A DNA stretch of 64,000 nt from Streptomyces sp. MP131-18 (GTDB lineage: Bacteria; Actinomycetota; Actinomycetes; Streptomycetales; Streptomycetaceae): positions 4,653,528 through 4,717,527 of the forward strand of contig NZ_LZNS01000001.1 of assembly GCF_001984575.1 (NCBI RefSeq), read 5' to 3'. The position numbers and the translations under genes are program-made. The notes under the pieces are model-generated. The model saw only the letters and a list, made by a program, of their open reading frames with translations, searched no databases and was not told the DNA's origin. Position 1 is the stretch's first letter, and each line of letters starts with the position of its first letter. This document shows, piece after piece, positions 57,370 through 64,000 of the stretch.

Positions 57370-58374
57370 TCAGGTGTGCGTGAGGTGCTGCTGGAGCTCG
57401 TCGAGGATCTGCTCCGCGGCCGTGTAGCCGATGCCGAGGAACCACAGCTGGTCGTCGACCCGGAACGCCCGGCCTTCCTGGACGGCCGTCAGCTCGTCCC
57501 ACAGCGGCCCGCCGACCGCGTCCTCCTCGCCCGACGCGTCGGGTGCGCCGTAGGAGGTGTAGAAGATGAAGTCGCCGTCCGCCCGGTCGACCTGCTCGGG
57601 GCTGACCTCCACCGCGAAGCCGTCCTCGGCCTCCTCGGTGATCGCCGGGCGGCCGAGGCCGACGTCCGCCAGGATCGTGCCGATGAAGTTGTCCTGGCCG
57701 TACAGACGCGTGTTGCCGCCCTCGATGAAGCGGACCATGCTCACCTCGGTCCCGGCCGCGGCCTCGGCGCCGCCGACCGCCTCCGTGACCTCCGCGACGC
57801 GCGCCTCGTACGCGGCGACGACCTCCTCGGCCTCCGCGGACCTGCCCAGCGCCTCCGCGTGCATCAGGAAGTTGTCCTGCCAGGGCGCGCCCACGTTCTC
57901 GCTGAACACCGTGGGGGCGATCTGCGACAGCTCGTCGTAGCGCTGCTCGTCGCGGACCTTGCTGCCGAGGATCAGGTCCGGGTCCAGCTCGTGGATCGCC
58001 TCCAGGTCGGGCGCCGCGATGGTGCCGACGTTCTCGATGTCCGCCAGGCCCTCCTGCGGCAGGTAGTCGAGGAACATCGTCCCGGTGTCCGTCTGCACCG
58101 CGCCGACCGGCGTGACGCCCAGCGTGATCGCGGTGTCCAGTTCGCCGGTGTCGAGCACGACGACGCGCCGCGGGTCCTCGGGGACCTCCACCGGGCCCAT
58201 CGCGGTCTCGACGGTCCTGGTGCCGCCCCCGCCGTTCCCCTCGCCGTCGCCCCCGGCGCCGGAGTCGGAGTCGTCCGAGCCGCAGGCCGCCAGCGCGAGG
58301 GCGGCGGTCAGGGCGACGGCGGTGGCGGCGGTGCTTCTGCGGTACCTGCGGTGCCTGTGGTGCCTGCGGTTCAT
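57370..58374 (-). CDS. Iron-siderophore ABC transporter substrate-binding lipoprotein
   Basis: The 334-residue protein is a FhuD/FecB-type binding protein. Its signal peptide ends in the lipobox ALAACGS after a His/Arg-rich start (RRHHRHRRYRR), and an acidic Gly/Asp linker follows. The core shows RRVVVLDTGELDTAITLGVT, PVGAVQTDTGTMFLDYLPQE, PDLEAIHELDPDLILGSKV and RFIEGGNTRLYGQDNFIGTI. It is the last gene of the iron importer: its start overlaps the ATPase stop by four bases. Siderophore identity unknown. ATG start 58374. Confidence 0.93.
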   Translation of the reverse strand: MNRRHHRHRRYRRSTAATAVALTAALALAACGSDDSDSGAGGDGEGNGGGGTRTVETAMGPVEVPEDPRRVVVLDTGELDTAITLGVTPVGAVQTDTGTMFLDYLPQEGLADIENVGTIAAPDLEAIHELDPDLILGSKVRDEQRYDELSQIAPTVFSENVGAPWQDNFLMHAEALGRSAEAEEVVAAYEARVAEVTEAVGGAEAAAGTEVSMVRFIEGGNTRLYGQDNFIGTILADVGLGRPAITEEAEDGFAVEVSPEQVDRADGDFIFYTSYGAPDASGEEDAVGGPLWDELTAVQEGRAFRVDDQLWFLGIGYTAAEQILDELQQHLTHT

Positions 58375-59210
58375 GTGGGCGTTGCCTTTTCTCTCGCGGT
58401 GTCCCGCGCCGTGCCCGGCGCGGATTTCGGGTGGGGGACCGGCGCCCCGGGAACGACGAGCGGCGAGCCGGTCACCGGATCGGGCACGACGACCGCCTCC
58501 AGGCCGAACACCTCGCGCACCAGACCGGCCGTCACCACCTCGTCCGGCCGGCCGCGCGCCACGATGCGCCCGTCCTTCATCGCCACCAGGAAATCCGCGT
58601 ACCTGGCGGCCTGGTTCAGGTCGTGCAGCACCGTCACGACGGTCCGTTCCATGCGCCGCACCAGGTTCAGGACGTCGACCTGGTGCGCGATGTCGAGGAA
58701 CGTCGTCGGCTCGTCGAGCAGCAGCAGGTCCGTGTCCTGCGCCAGCGCCATGGCGATCCACACCCGCTGCCGCTGCCCGCCGGACAGCGCGTCCACCGGC
58801 CGGTCGGCGAGCGACGTCACGTCGGTGCGCGCCATCGCCTCCGTCACGGCCCGTTCGTCCGCCTCCGACCACTGCTGCCACCACCGCTGGTGCGGCTGGC
58901 GCCCGCGGGACACCAGGTCGACCACCGTGATCGCCTCGGGCGCCACGGGGGACTGCGGCAGCAGCCCGATGGCCTGCGCGATGCGCCGCGTCGGGATGCG
59001 CGCCAGCTCCTGACCGTCCAGCAGCACCGCGCCGCCGCGCGGCTTCAGCAGCCGCCCGAGCGCCCGCAGCGTCGTCGACTTGCCGCAGGCGTTCGGGCCG
59101 ACGATGACGGTGACCTGCCCGTCGGGAATCTCCAGGTCGAGGCCGTCGACGACCGGGTGCGCCTCGTCGTAGCCGAGGACGAGCCCCCGGGCGCCCAGAC
59201 GGTGACTCAT
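58371..59210 (-). CDS. Iron-siderophore ABC transporter ATPase (FepC-like)
   Basis: The 279-residue protein energises siderophore import. Walker A is GPNACGKST, in the form typical of this subfamily, the signature is LSGGQRQRVW, Walker B is DLLLLDEPTTFLDIAHQVDV, and TVLHDLNQAARYAD contains the switch His. It overlaps the second permease (59207-59210) and the binding protein by four bases each. Confidence 0.95.
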   Translation of the reverse strand: MSHRLGARGLVLGYDEAHPVVDGLDLEIPDGQVTVIVGPNACGKSTTLRALGRLLKPRGGAVLLDGQELARIPTRRIAQAIGLLPQSPVAPEAITVVDLVSRGRQPHQRWWQQWSEADERAVTEAMARTDVTSLADRPVDALSGGQRQRVWIAMALAQDTDLLLLDEPTTFLDIAHQVDVLNLVRRMERTVVTVLHDLNQAARYADFLVAMKDGRIVARGRPDEVVTAGLVREVFGLEAVVVPDPVTGSPLVVPGAPVPHPKSAPGTARDTAREKATPT

Positions 59211-60295
59211 GCGCGTCCTCCGGTGCGGTTGGCGACGATCAGCCAGAGCAGATAGGGCGCGCCCACCGCGGCCGTCACCACGCCGACGGGCAGTTCGGTG
59301 GGCGAGAACAGGGTCCGGGCCGCCACGTCGGCGAGCACGGTGATGAACGCGCCGGTGAGCGCAGAACACACCAGCGGGATCTGGGCGGTGCCGGTCAGGC
59401 GGCGCGCGATCTGCGGCGCGAGCAGCGCCACGAAGTCCACCGGGCCCGCCGCGCCCGTCGCCAGCGCGGCCAGCAGCACGCCCACCGTCGCCAGACCGAG
59501 CCGGGTCCTGGCCAGCCGGATGCCGAGCGCGGTGGCCGTGTCGTCGTCCAGGACGACGGAACGCTGCGCGCGGGCCGCCCACACCACGGCGGGCAGCAGG
59601 AGCAGCAGGCCGATGGCCAGCGGCTCGGCCTCCGCGTTGCCGCGCCCGTTGAGGGAGCCGGTCATCCACACGGTGGCCTGCTGCGCGACCTGGTAGTCGC
59701 CCTTGGTGAGGAACAGCTGCGTGACCGAGCGCAGCGCGATGGCGAAGCCGATGCCGATGAGCACGAAGCGGGCCGCGTGCAGGCCGCCGCGCCACGCGAA
59801 GACGTAGACCAGGCCGGCGGCGGCGAGCCCGCCCGCCACCGACCAGTACGGCAGCACGGCGGTGGACACCGCGCCGTAGGTCATGGCGCCCACGGTCAGG
59901 GCAGCGGCGCCGTGCGTGACGCCGATGATGTCCGGGCTGGCCAGCGGGTTGCGCGCCACGGACTGGATCAGCGCGCCTGCCACCCCGAGCGCGGCGCCGA
60001 CCAGCAGCCCGAGCGTCATCCGCGGCAGGCGCAGCGTTCCGACGACGAACTCGGCGGAGGAGTCCAGGCCGAAGGCCGCCCGCAGGGCCGCTCCCGGCGA
60101 GACCGCCGAGGTGCCCAGGCACAGCGACGCCAGGCACGCGCCGAGCAGCGCCGCCGTCAGCACCGCGGCCACCAGGGCCGAACGCCGGTGCAGCAGGAAC
60201 GAGGCGCCGCGCCCGCGCGCCACCGCGTACCCGGCGGCACCCACCGCGGGCCGCCGCTCCCGCGGAGCCGTTTCCCGCAGGGCCGTTCCGCTCAC
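59207..60295 (-). CDS. Iron-siderophore ABC transporter permease (FecCD family)
   Basis: The 362-residue permease has about nine membrane segments. A FecCD motif set includes RLPRMTLGLLVGAALGVAGA, IQSVARNPLASPDIIGVTHG, WMTGSLNGRGNAEAEPLA, GAAGPVDFVALLAPQIARRL and ELPVGVVTAAVGAPYLLWLI. The GTG start at 60295 overlaps the first permease's stop (GTGA). The N-terminal 30 residues are Arg/Ala-rich. Confidence 0.93.
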   Translation of the reverse strand: MSGTALRETAPRERRPAVGAAGYAVARGRGASFLLHRRSALVAAVLTAALLGACLASLCLGTSAVSPGAALRAAFGLDSSAEFVVGTLRLPRMTLGLLVGAALGVAGALIQSVARNPLASPDIIGVTHGAAALTVGAMTYGAVSTAVLPYWSVAGGLAAAGLVYVFAWRGGLHAARFVLIGIGFAIALRSVTQLFLTKGDYQVAQQATVWMTGSLNGRGNAEAEPLAIGLLLLLPAVVWAARAQRSVVLDDDTATALGIRLARTRLGLATVGVLLAALATGAAGPVDFVALLAPQIARRLTGTAQIPLVCSALTGAFITVLADVAARTLFSPTELPVGVVTAAVGAPYLLWLIVANRTGGRA

Positions 60296-61347
60296 GACCG
60301 CACCCCCGACCTGCGCACCAGAACGACGAGGAACGGCACGCCGATCAGCGCGGTCATCACCCCGGACGGCACCTCGGAGGGCGGGAACACCAGCCGCGCG
60401 ACCACGTCCGCGACCAGCAGCATCACCGCCCCCAGCAGCGCGGACATCGGCAGCAGCCAGCGGTGCCCGCCGCCCACCAGACCGCGCGCCAGATGCGGAA
60501 CGGTCAGGCCGACGAACGCGATCGGACCGGCCGCGGCGACGGCGGCCCCGGCCAGCACGACGGCGCCGAGGCCGCCGGTGACGCGGACGAGGGCCACGTT
60601 CTGCCCGAGGCCGCGGGCCACGTCGTCGCCGAGCGCCAGCGCGTCGAGTCCGCGCGCCGCGGCGATCACCAGCAGCGTGCCGCCGAGCAGGAACGGCCAG
60701 ATGTCCGCGGCGATGGACGCGTCCCGCCCGGAAAGCGACCCGATCTGCCAGAACCTGAACTGCTCCAGGGTCGTGGCGCGCGTGGTCAGCACGCCCGCGG
60801 TGACCGAGGCGAGCAGCGCGTTCACGGCTGCGCCCGACAGCGCCAGCTTCACCGGCGAGGCGCCGCCCCGGCCGCGGGACGCCACCGCGTACACGCCGAC
60901 ACCGGCGAGGGCGGCCCCGGCCAGCGCGTACCAGACGTAGGCGTCCAGCGAGTGCGCGCCGGCGAACGCGATGGCGAGCACCACGCCGACCGAGGCGCCC
61001 TGGCTGACGCCGAGCAGCCCCGGCTCGGCGATCGGATTGCGCGTAAGACCCTGCATCACCGCGCCCGCCATGCCCAGCGCCGCCCCCACCATCAGGCCGA
61101 TCACGGTCCGCGGCACCCGCAGCTCCCGCACCACCTTCGCGGCCGCGCCCTCGCCCTGGCCGATCAGCGCCTGCCACACCTCGCCCGGCGCGAGGGAACG
61201 GCTGCCGAGCGCCAGGCTCAGCAGCGCGGCCAGCGCCACCGCGGCGGTCGCCGCGGCCAGCAGCGCGGAACGCCGCACGGCGCCGCCGCCGCTGGGCGCG
61301 CGCACGGCGCGCTGCACGGCGGGTGACGGCGGGGCGGCGGCAGGCAT
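60292..61347 (-). CDS. Iron-siderophore ABC transporter permease (FecCD family)
   Basis: The 351-residue permease is the first gene of the importer operon. It shows VPRTVIGLMVGAALGMAGAV, MQGLTRNPIAEPGLLGVSQG, FWQIGSLSGRDASIAADIWP, GPIAFVGLTVPHLARGLVGG and FPPSEVPSGVMTALIGVPFL, all FecCD family. The ATG at 61347 has CGAGGAAC four bases upstream; another frame-start upstream lacks a site. Both permeases are distinct, so the channel is a heterodimer. A MITE and an iron box lie upstream. Confidence 0.94.
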   Translation of the reverse strand: MPAAAPPSPAVQRAVRAPSGGGAVRRSALLAAATAAVALAALLSLALGSRSLAPGEVWQALIGQGEGAAAKVVRELRVPRTVIGLMVGAALGMAGAVMQGLTRNPIAEPGLLGVSQGASVGVVLAIAFAGAHSLDAYVWYALAGAALAGVGVYAVASRGRGGASPVKLALSGAAVNALLASVTAGVLTTRATTLEQFRFWQIGSLSGRDASIAADIWPFLLGGTLLVIAAARGLDALALGDDVARGLGQNVALVRVTGGLGAVVLAGAAVAAAGPIAFVGLTVPHLARGLVGGGHRWLLPMSALLGAVMLLVADVVARLVFPPSEVPSGVMTALIGVPFLVVLVRRSGVRS

Positions 61348-61394
61348 GCGTTCCTCGGCAGGTCGGTCGGTCCGGTCGGGGCCGCACGGCACCC

Positions 61395-61590
61395 GGGCCC
61401 TGTCGTTCGGATCTTCGCGGGGCCGCGCTGCCAGCTACGGCACCTCTCCCTCCTTGCCCGCCACCGGGCAGGAGGGGCCCAGTTGTCGCATCGCGCAAGT
61501 ACGGCCAAGTACGAGCTGCGATCCTCCGCCTTGCGATCCACCGCGTCTGACAACGCGACCTGATCCACGAAGATCCAAACGACAGGACCT
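61395..61590. mobile_element. MITE-like inverted-repeat element B upstream of the iron importer
   Basis: A 196-bp element starts GGGCCCTGTCGTTCGGATCT (TCG follows) at 61395 and ends with the complement, changed at two bases, at 61568-61590. Its ends match element A (53067-53289) in the opposite orientation. The shared interior includes the TGGATCAGGTCGCGTTGTCAG start, GGAGGATCGCAGCTCGTAC and the complement of GGCAGCGCGGCCCCGCG. Its middle differs and is shorter. It lies inside the 5' leader of the permease gene and directly touches the iron box. Confidence 0.75.
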
Positions 61591-61607
61591 AGGTTAGGCG
61601 AACCTAA
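61589..61607. promoter_or_regulatory. Iron box (DmdR/DtxR-type operator)
   Basis: CTAGGTTAGGCGAACCTAA matches the actinobacterial iron-box consensus TTAGGTTAGGCTAACCTAA at 17 of 19 positions. It lies 242 bases upstream of the permease start and 33 bases before the HAD gene start on the other strand, so it should give iron repression to one or both. Confidence 0.88.
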
Positions 61608-61639
61608 GTCTCCGCGCGTGCTGGAGGCACAATAGCCGT

Positions 61640-62266
61640 ATGCCGCATTCCCCGCAGACCGCGCCGCTGACCGTCGGATTCGATCTCGACATGACCCTCA
61701 TCGACTCCAGGCCGGGTATCAAGGCGGCCTACGACGCGCTGTCCGCGGAGACCGGCGTGTACGTCGACTCCGACCTCGTGGTCTCCCGCCTCGGGCCGCC
61801 CGTGGAGGAGGAGTTGGCGTACTGGTTCCCCGCCGGGTCGGTCGGCGCCACCGCCGACCGCTACCGCACCATCTACGCCGACCACGCGGTGCACGGCACC
61901 GGCTCGCTGCCCGGCGCCCGCGAGGCCATCGACGCCGTCCACCGCCACGGCGGCCGGGCGATCGTCGTCACCGCCAAGCACCAGCCCAACGCCGTGCTGC
62001 ACATGGACCACCTCGGGCTGCGGCCCGACGCCGTCATCGGCTCGCTGTGGGCCGAGGCCAAGGCGGAGGCACTGCGCGCGCACGGGGCGCGCGTGTACGT
62101 CGGCGACCACATCGGGGACGTGCGGGGCGCGAAGGCGGCCGGGGCCCACTCGGTCGCCGTGGCCACCGGCCCCTGCGCCACGGCGGAGCTGAGCGCCGCG
62201 GGCGCCGACACGGTGCTGGACGACCTCACCGCGTTCCCCGCCTGGCTGGACGCCTACCTGGCCTGA
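61640..62266 (+). CDS. HAD-superfamily hydrolase
   Basis: The 208-residue protein has HAD motif I VGFDLDMTLIDS (Asp near residue 14), a four-helix cap, motif II IVVTAKHQPN, and the acidic pair VYVGDHIGDVRGAKAAGA (motif IV). It resembles phosphoglycolate phosphatase-like and pyrophosphatase-type haloacid hydrolases; substrate unknown. It diverges from the iron importer across the iron box, so iron control is possible but not shown. Confidence 0.87.
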   Translation: MPHSPQTAPLTVGFDLDMTLIDSRPGIKAAYDALSAETGVYVDSDLVVSRLGPPVEEELAYWFPAGSVGATADRYRTIYADHAVHGTGSLPGAREAIDAVHRHGGRAIVVTAKHQPNAVLHMDHLGLRPDAVIGSLWAEAKAEALRAHGARVYVGDHIGDVRGAKAAGAHSVAVATGPCATAELSAAGADTVLDDLTAFPAWLDAYLA

Positions 62267-62314
62267 ACGCCCCACCCCCGCACGGGAGTCGCGGGGCTCG
62301 CGGAGCTCGCCGGA

Positions 62315-62569
62315 CTACCGCGCCGCGTCGGCCTGCGCCGCACGGTCCGCGCGGCGCTGGTGCGCCACACCGCGCAGCAGCCCGGCCGCGGCGATGACGA
62401 AACCGGCGCCCATCAGCATCGACACCACGTACGCGGCCGTCGGCAACGGGTCCGCGCCGATGAACAGCGGGATCACCGTGACCATCGTCGCCACCGCGCC
62501 GACGGCGAAGACGACGGCCCCGGCGCGCACCAGACCGTCCCCGGGACCCGCCGGGTCGTTGTCACTCAC
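62315..62569 (-). CDS. Small two-helix membrane protein
   Basis: The 84-residue protein has two hydrophobic segments (RAGAVVFAVGAVATMVTVIP, AYVVSMLMGAGFVIAAAGLL) with a short charged tail. Similar proteins are found before the cold-shock gene in other Streptomyces, to my memory. GTG 62569 (product SDNDPAGPGD) fits relatives; ATG 62593 would add eight residues and also has a purine-rich upstream site. Confidence 0.75.
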   Translation of the reverse strand: MSDNDPAGPGDGLVRAGAVVFAVGAVATMVTVIPLFIGADPLPTAAYVVSMLMGAGFVIAAAGLLRGVAHQRRADRAAQADAAR

Positions 62570-62731
62570 CCGTCCAGGGTCGCAGGTGCGCATACTCGCC
62601 TCGCAGCGGGGGCAGTGATCCTCCGAAACGGCCCGGCGGCGTCTTGTCACCGGACCGGGGGCGATTAGCCTGAGAGATGGCGGGTCCGGTCGGCCCGCCT
62701 CATTGTTATGACGAGTGCGAGGACGAGACAC

Positions 62732-63115
62732 GTGCCTACCGGCAAGGTCAAGTGGTTCAACAGCGAGAAGGGCTTCGGCTTCCTTTCCCGTGACGACGGC
62801 GGCGACGTCTTCGTGCACTCATCCGCGCTGCCCGAAGGAGTGGACGGCCTCCGGCCGGGCCAGCGTGTCGAGTTCGGCGTCGTCGCCGGCCAGCGCGGCG
62901 ACCAGGCGCTGTCCGTCACACTGCTCGACCCCGTGCCCTCCGTCGCCGCCGCCCAGCGCCGCAAGCCCGACGAGCTGGCCTCCATCGTCCAGGACCTGAC
63001 GACCCTGCTGGACGGCGTGTCCCAGCAACTGGAGCGCGGCAGGTACCCCGACCGCACCAGCGGCCGGAAGATCGCCGGCATGCTCCGAGCCGTCGCCGAC
63101 CAGCTGGACGTCTAG
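62732..63115 (+). CDS. Cold-shock-domain protein with C-terminal helical extension
   Basis: The 127-residue protein has an N-terminal cold-shock domain (PTGKVKWFNSEKGFGFLSRD, RNP1 KGFGFL; DVFVHSSALP, RNP2) followed by a 55-residue extension (SVAAAQRRKPDELASIVQDL, TSGRKIAGMLRAVADQLDV) predicted as helices. This extended type is typical of actinobacteria and may bring RNA binding to a partner. The GTG at 62732 gives the family N-terminus PTGKVKW; an ATG eight codons upstream is possible. It converges on mqnD with eight bases between stops. Confidence 0.93.
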   Translation: MPTGKVKWFNSEKGFGFLSRDDGGDVFVHSSALPEGVDGLRPGQRVEFGVVAGQRGDQALSVTLLDPVPSVAAAQRRKPDELASIVQDLTTLLDGVSQQLERGRYPDRTSGRKIAGMLRAVADQLDV

Positions 63116-63123
63116 GTCGGGGC

Positions 63124-63993
63124 CTAACGCGTCCCCGGGGCGGGCACGGGCGCGAGCAGCGTCTCCGGTACCTCGGGGACCAGCCCTTCGCCGGCCGCCC
63201 GGGTCAGCAGCTCACGTATCGCCGCGTACCCCGCGTCGCCCAGGTCCTCGGTGAACTCGTTGACGTACAGGCCGATATGGGCGTCCGCGACGTCCCGCTC
63301 CATCTCCTGCGCGTGGGCCAGCACGTACTCCCGGCCCGCGGACGGGTCGTCCCACGCGCGGCGCAGCGAGGCGCGGACCGCGTCGGCGATGCCGCGCAGC
63401 CGCTCCTCGCCGAGCGACCGCTTGGCGATGATCGCGCCCAGCGGGATGGGGTGCCCGGTCGTGCCCTCCCAGAACTCGCCGAGGTCGGCCAGCCGGTGCA
63501 GCCCGTACCGCTGGAACGTGAAGCGCGCCTCGTGGATGACGAGACCGGCGTCCACCCGCCCGTCGCGCACCGCCGGCATGATCTCGTGGAACGGCATCAC
63601 CCGCACCTCGCCGACCCCGCCCGGCACGTGCGCCGCCGTCCACAGCCGGAACAGCAGGTAGGCGGTGGACCGTTCGGCCGGCACCGCCACCGTCCGCCCG
63701 GCCAGGTCCGCCGGCTCCCGTTCGCCCGCGGTGAGCACCAGCGGCCCGCAGCCCCGCCCCAGCGCGCCGCCGCAGGGCAGCAGCGCGTAGGTGTCGAGCA
63801 CCCAGGGCAGCACCGCGTAGGACACCTTGAGGATGTCGCCCGCGCCGCGCTCCGCCAGCCCGTTGGTGACGTCGATGTCGGCGAACGACACGTCCACCGG
63901 CGGCGCGCCGGGCACCAGGCCGTGCGCCCAGGCGTGGAAGACGAACGTGTCGTTGGGGCAGGGGGAGTAGGAGATGCGAAGCGCGTCAGTCAC
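63124..63993 (-). CDS. mqnD: 1,4-dihydroxy-6-naphthoate synthase (futalosine menaquinone pathway)
   Basis: MqnD converts cyclic de-hypoxanthine futalosine to 1,4-dihydroxy-6-naphthoate in the alternative menaquinone pathway of Streptomyces. The 289-residue protein has the periplasmic-binding fold with ISYSPCPNDTFVFHAWAHGL, VSFADIDVTNGLAERGAGDI, KVSYAVLPWVLDTYALLPCG, and GLVIHEARFTFQRYGLHRLA with the His proposed as acid/base. The stop is the complement of positions 63124-63126. Other mqn genes are not in the window, as is usual in Streptomyces. Confidence 0.94.
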   Translation of the reverse strand: MTDALRISYSPCPNDTFVFHAWAHGLVPGAPPVDVSFADIDVTNGLAERGAGDILKVSYAVLPWVLDTYALLPCGGALGRGCGPLVLTAGEREPADLAGRTVAVPAERSTAYLLFRLWTAAHVPGGVGEVRVMPFHEIMPAVRDGRVDAGLVIHEARFTFQRYGLHRLADLGEFWEGTTGHPIPLGAIIAKRSLGEERLRGIADAVRASLRRAWDDPSAGREYVLAHAQEMERDVADAHIGLYVNEFTEDLGDAGYAAIRELLTRAAGEGLVPEVPETLLAPVPAPGTR

Positions 63994-64000
63994 GGTCCCT

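Noticed and set aside
1..64000. CRISPR arrays, tRNA and rRNA genes
   Set aside because: No regularly spaced repeats or tRNA-like cloverleaf sequences were seen on either strand.

Overview
The window is chromosomal DNA of a high-GC actinomycete, almost certainly Streptomyces or a close relative. The evidence is very high GC at third codon positions, many GTG starts, four-base start/stop overlaps, XRE/DUF397 pairs, a DasR-type dre site, tandem CIRCE sites before groEL, a DmdR/DtxR-type iron box, PHO boxes, and the futalosine-pathway gene mqnD. From memory, the order nagA-nagK ... otsB-otsA ... thrC-moaD-csp-groEL ... murQ ... csp-mqnD follows the Streptomyces core chromosome. Nothing suggests a plasmid or phage, and I saw no tRNA, rRNA or CRISPR array.

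0-9 kb: amino-sugar catabolism (class II aldolase, nagA, nagK, a dre operator and a SIS isomerase-like gene), then compatible-solute genes (otsB, otsA and a GpgS-like glycosyltransferase). 8.4-10.2 kb: a SAM-I riboswitch controls a threonine-synthase-like gene that is translationally coupled to a MoaD/ThiS-type sulfur carrier. 10.6-17.7 kb: a cold-shock gene, groEL with two CIRCE sites, an APH-fold kinase-murQ-rpiR group and small conserved genes. 17.8-27.4 kb: an APH-fold kinase/MFS pair, an HD protein, a HelD/HelR-like RNA polymerase-recycling helicase, a P450, a cold-shock gene next to a DEAD-box helicase, and an aldo/keto reductase.

27.5-38.3 kb is the accessory part: an MFS exporter, two TetR regulators with palindromic sites, a hydrolase, an AT-richer unknown gene, a methyltransferase, a broken short-chain dehydrogenase, a fragment of a protein-isoaspartate methyltransferase (PIMT), a secreted M1 peptidase, and a complete PIMT gene whose start overlaps a 46-codon Pro/Asp-rich peptide gene. 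The last pair looks like a RiPP precursor plus aspartimide-forming methyltransferase and is the best candidate here for an undescribed system.

38.3-50.5 kb: small genes by an XRE/DUF397 pair, a lipoprotein divergent from a membrane-anchored Ser/Thr kinase, an XPB-type helicase and a helicase-associated/WYL protein flanking a streptomycin-kinase-like gene, a second XRE/DUF397 pair, and a kinase-membrane protein pair. 50.6-57.3 kb is the phosphate region: a PHO box, a response regulator lacking the phospho-acceptor Asp, and pstS-pstC-pstA-pstB followed by a second pstS-like gene. 57.4-61.6 kb is an iron-siderophore ABC importer with an iron box. Two related short inverted-repeat elements (MITE-like) interrupt the pst operon and sit between the iron box and the importer. 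The window ends with a HAD hydrolase, a small membrane protein, a third cold-shock protein and mqnD.
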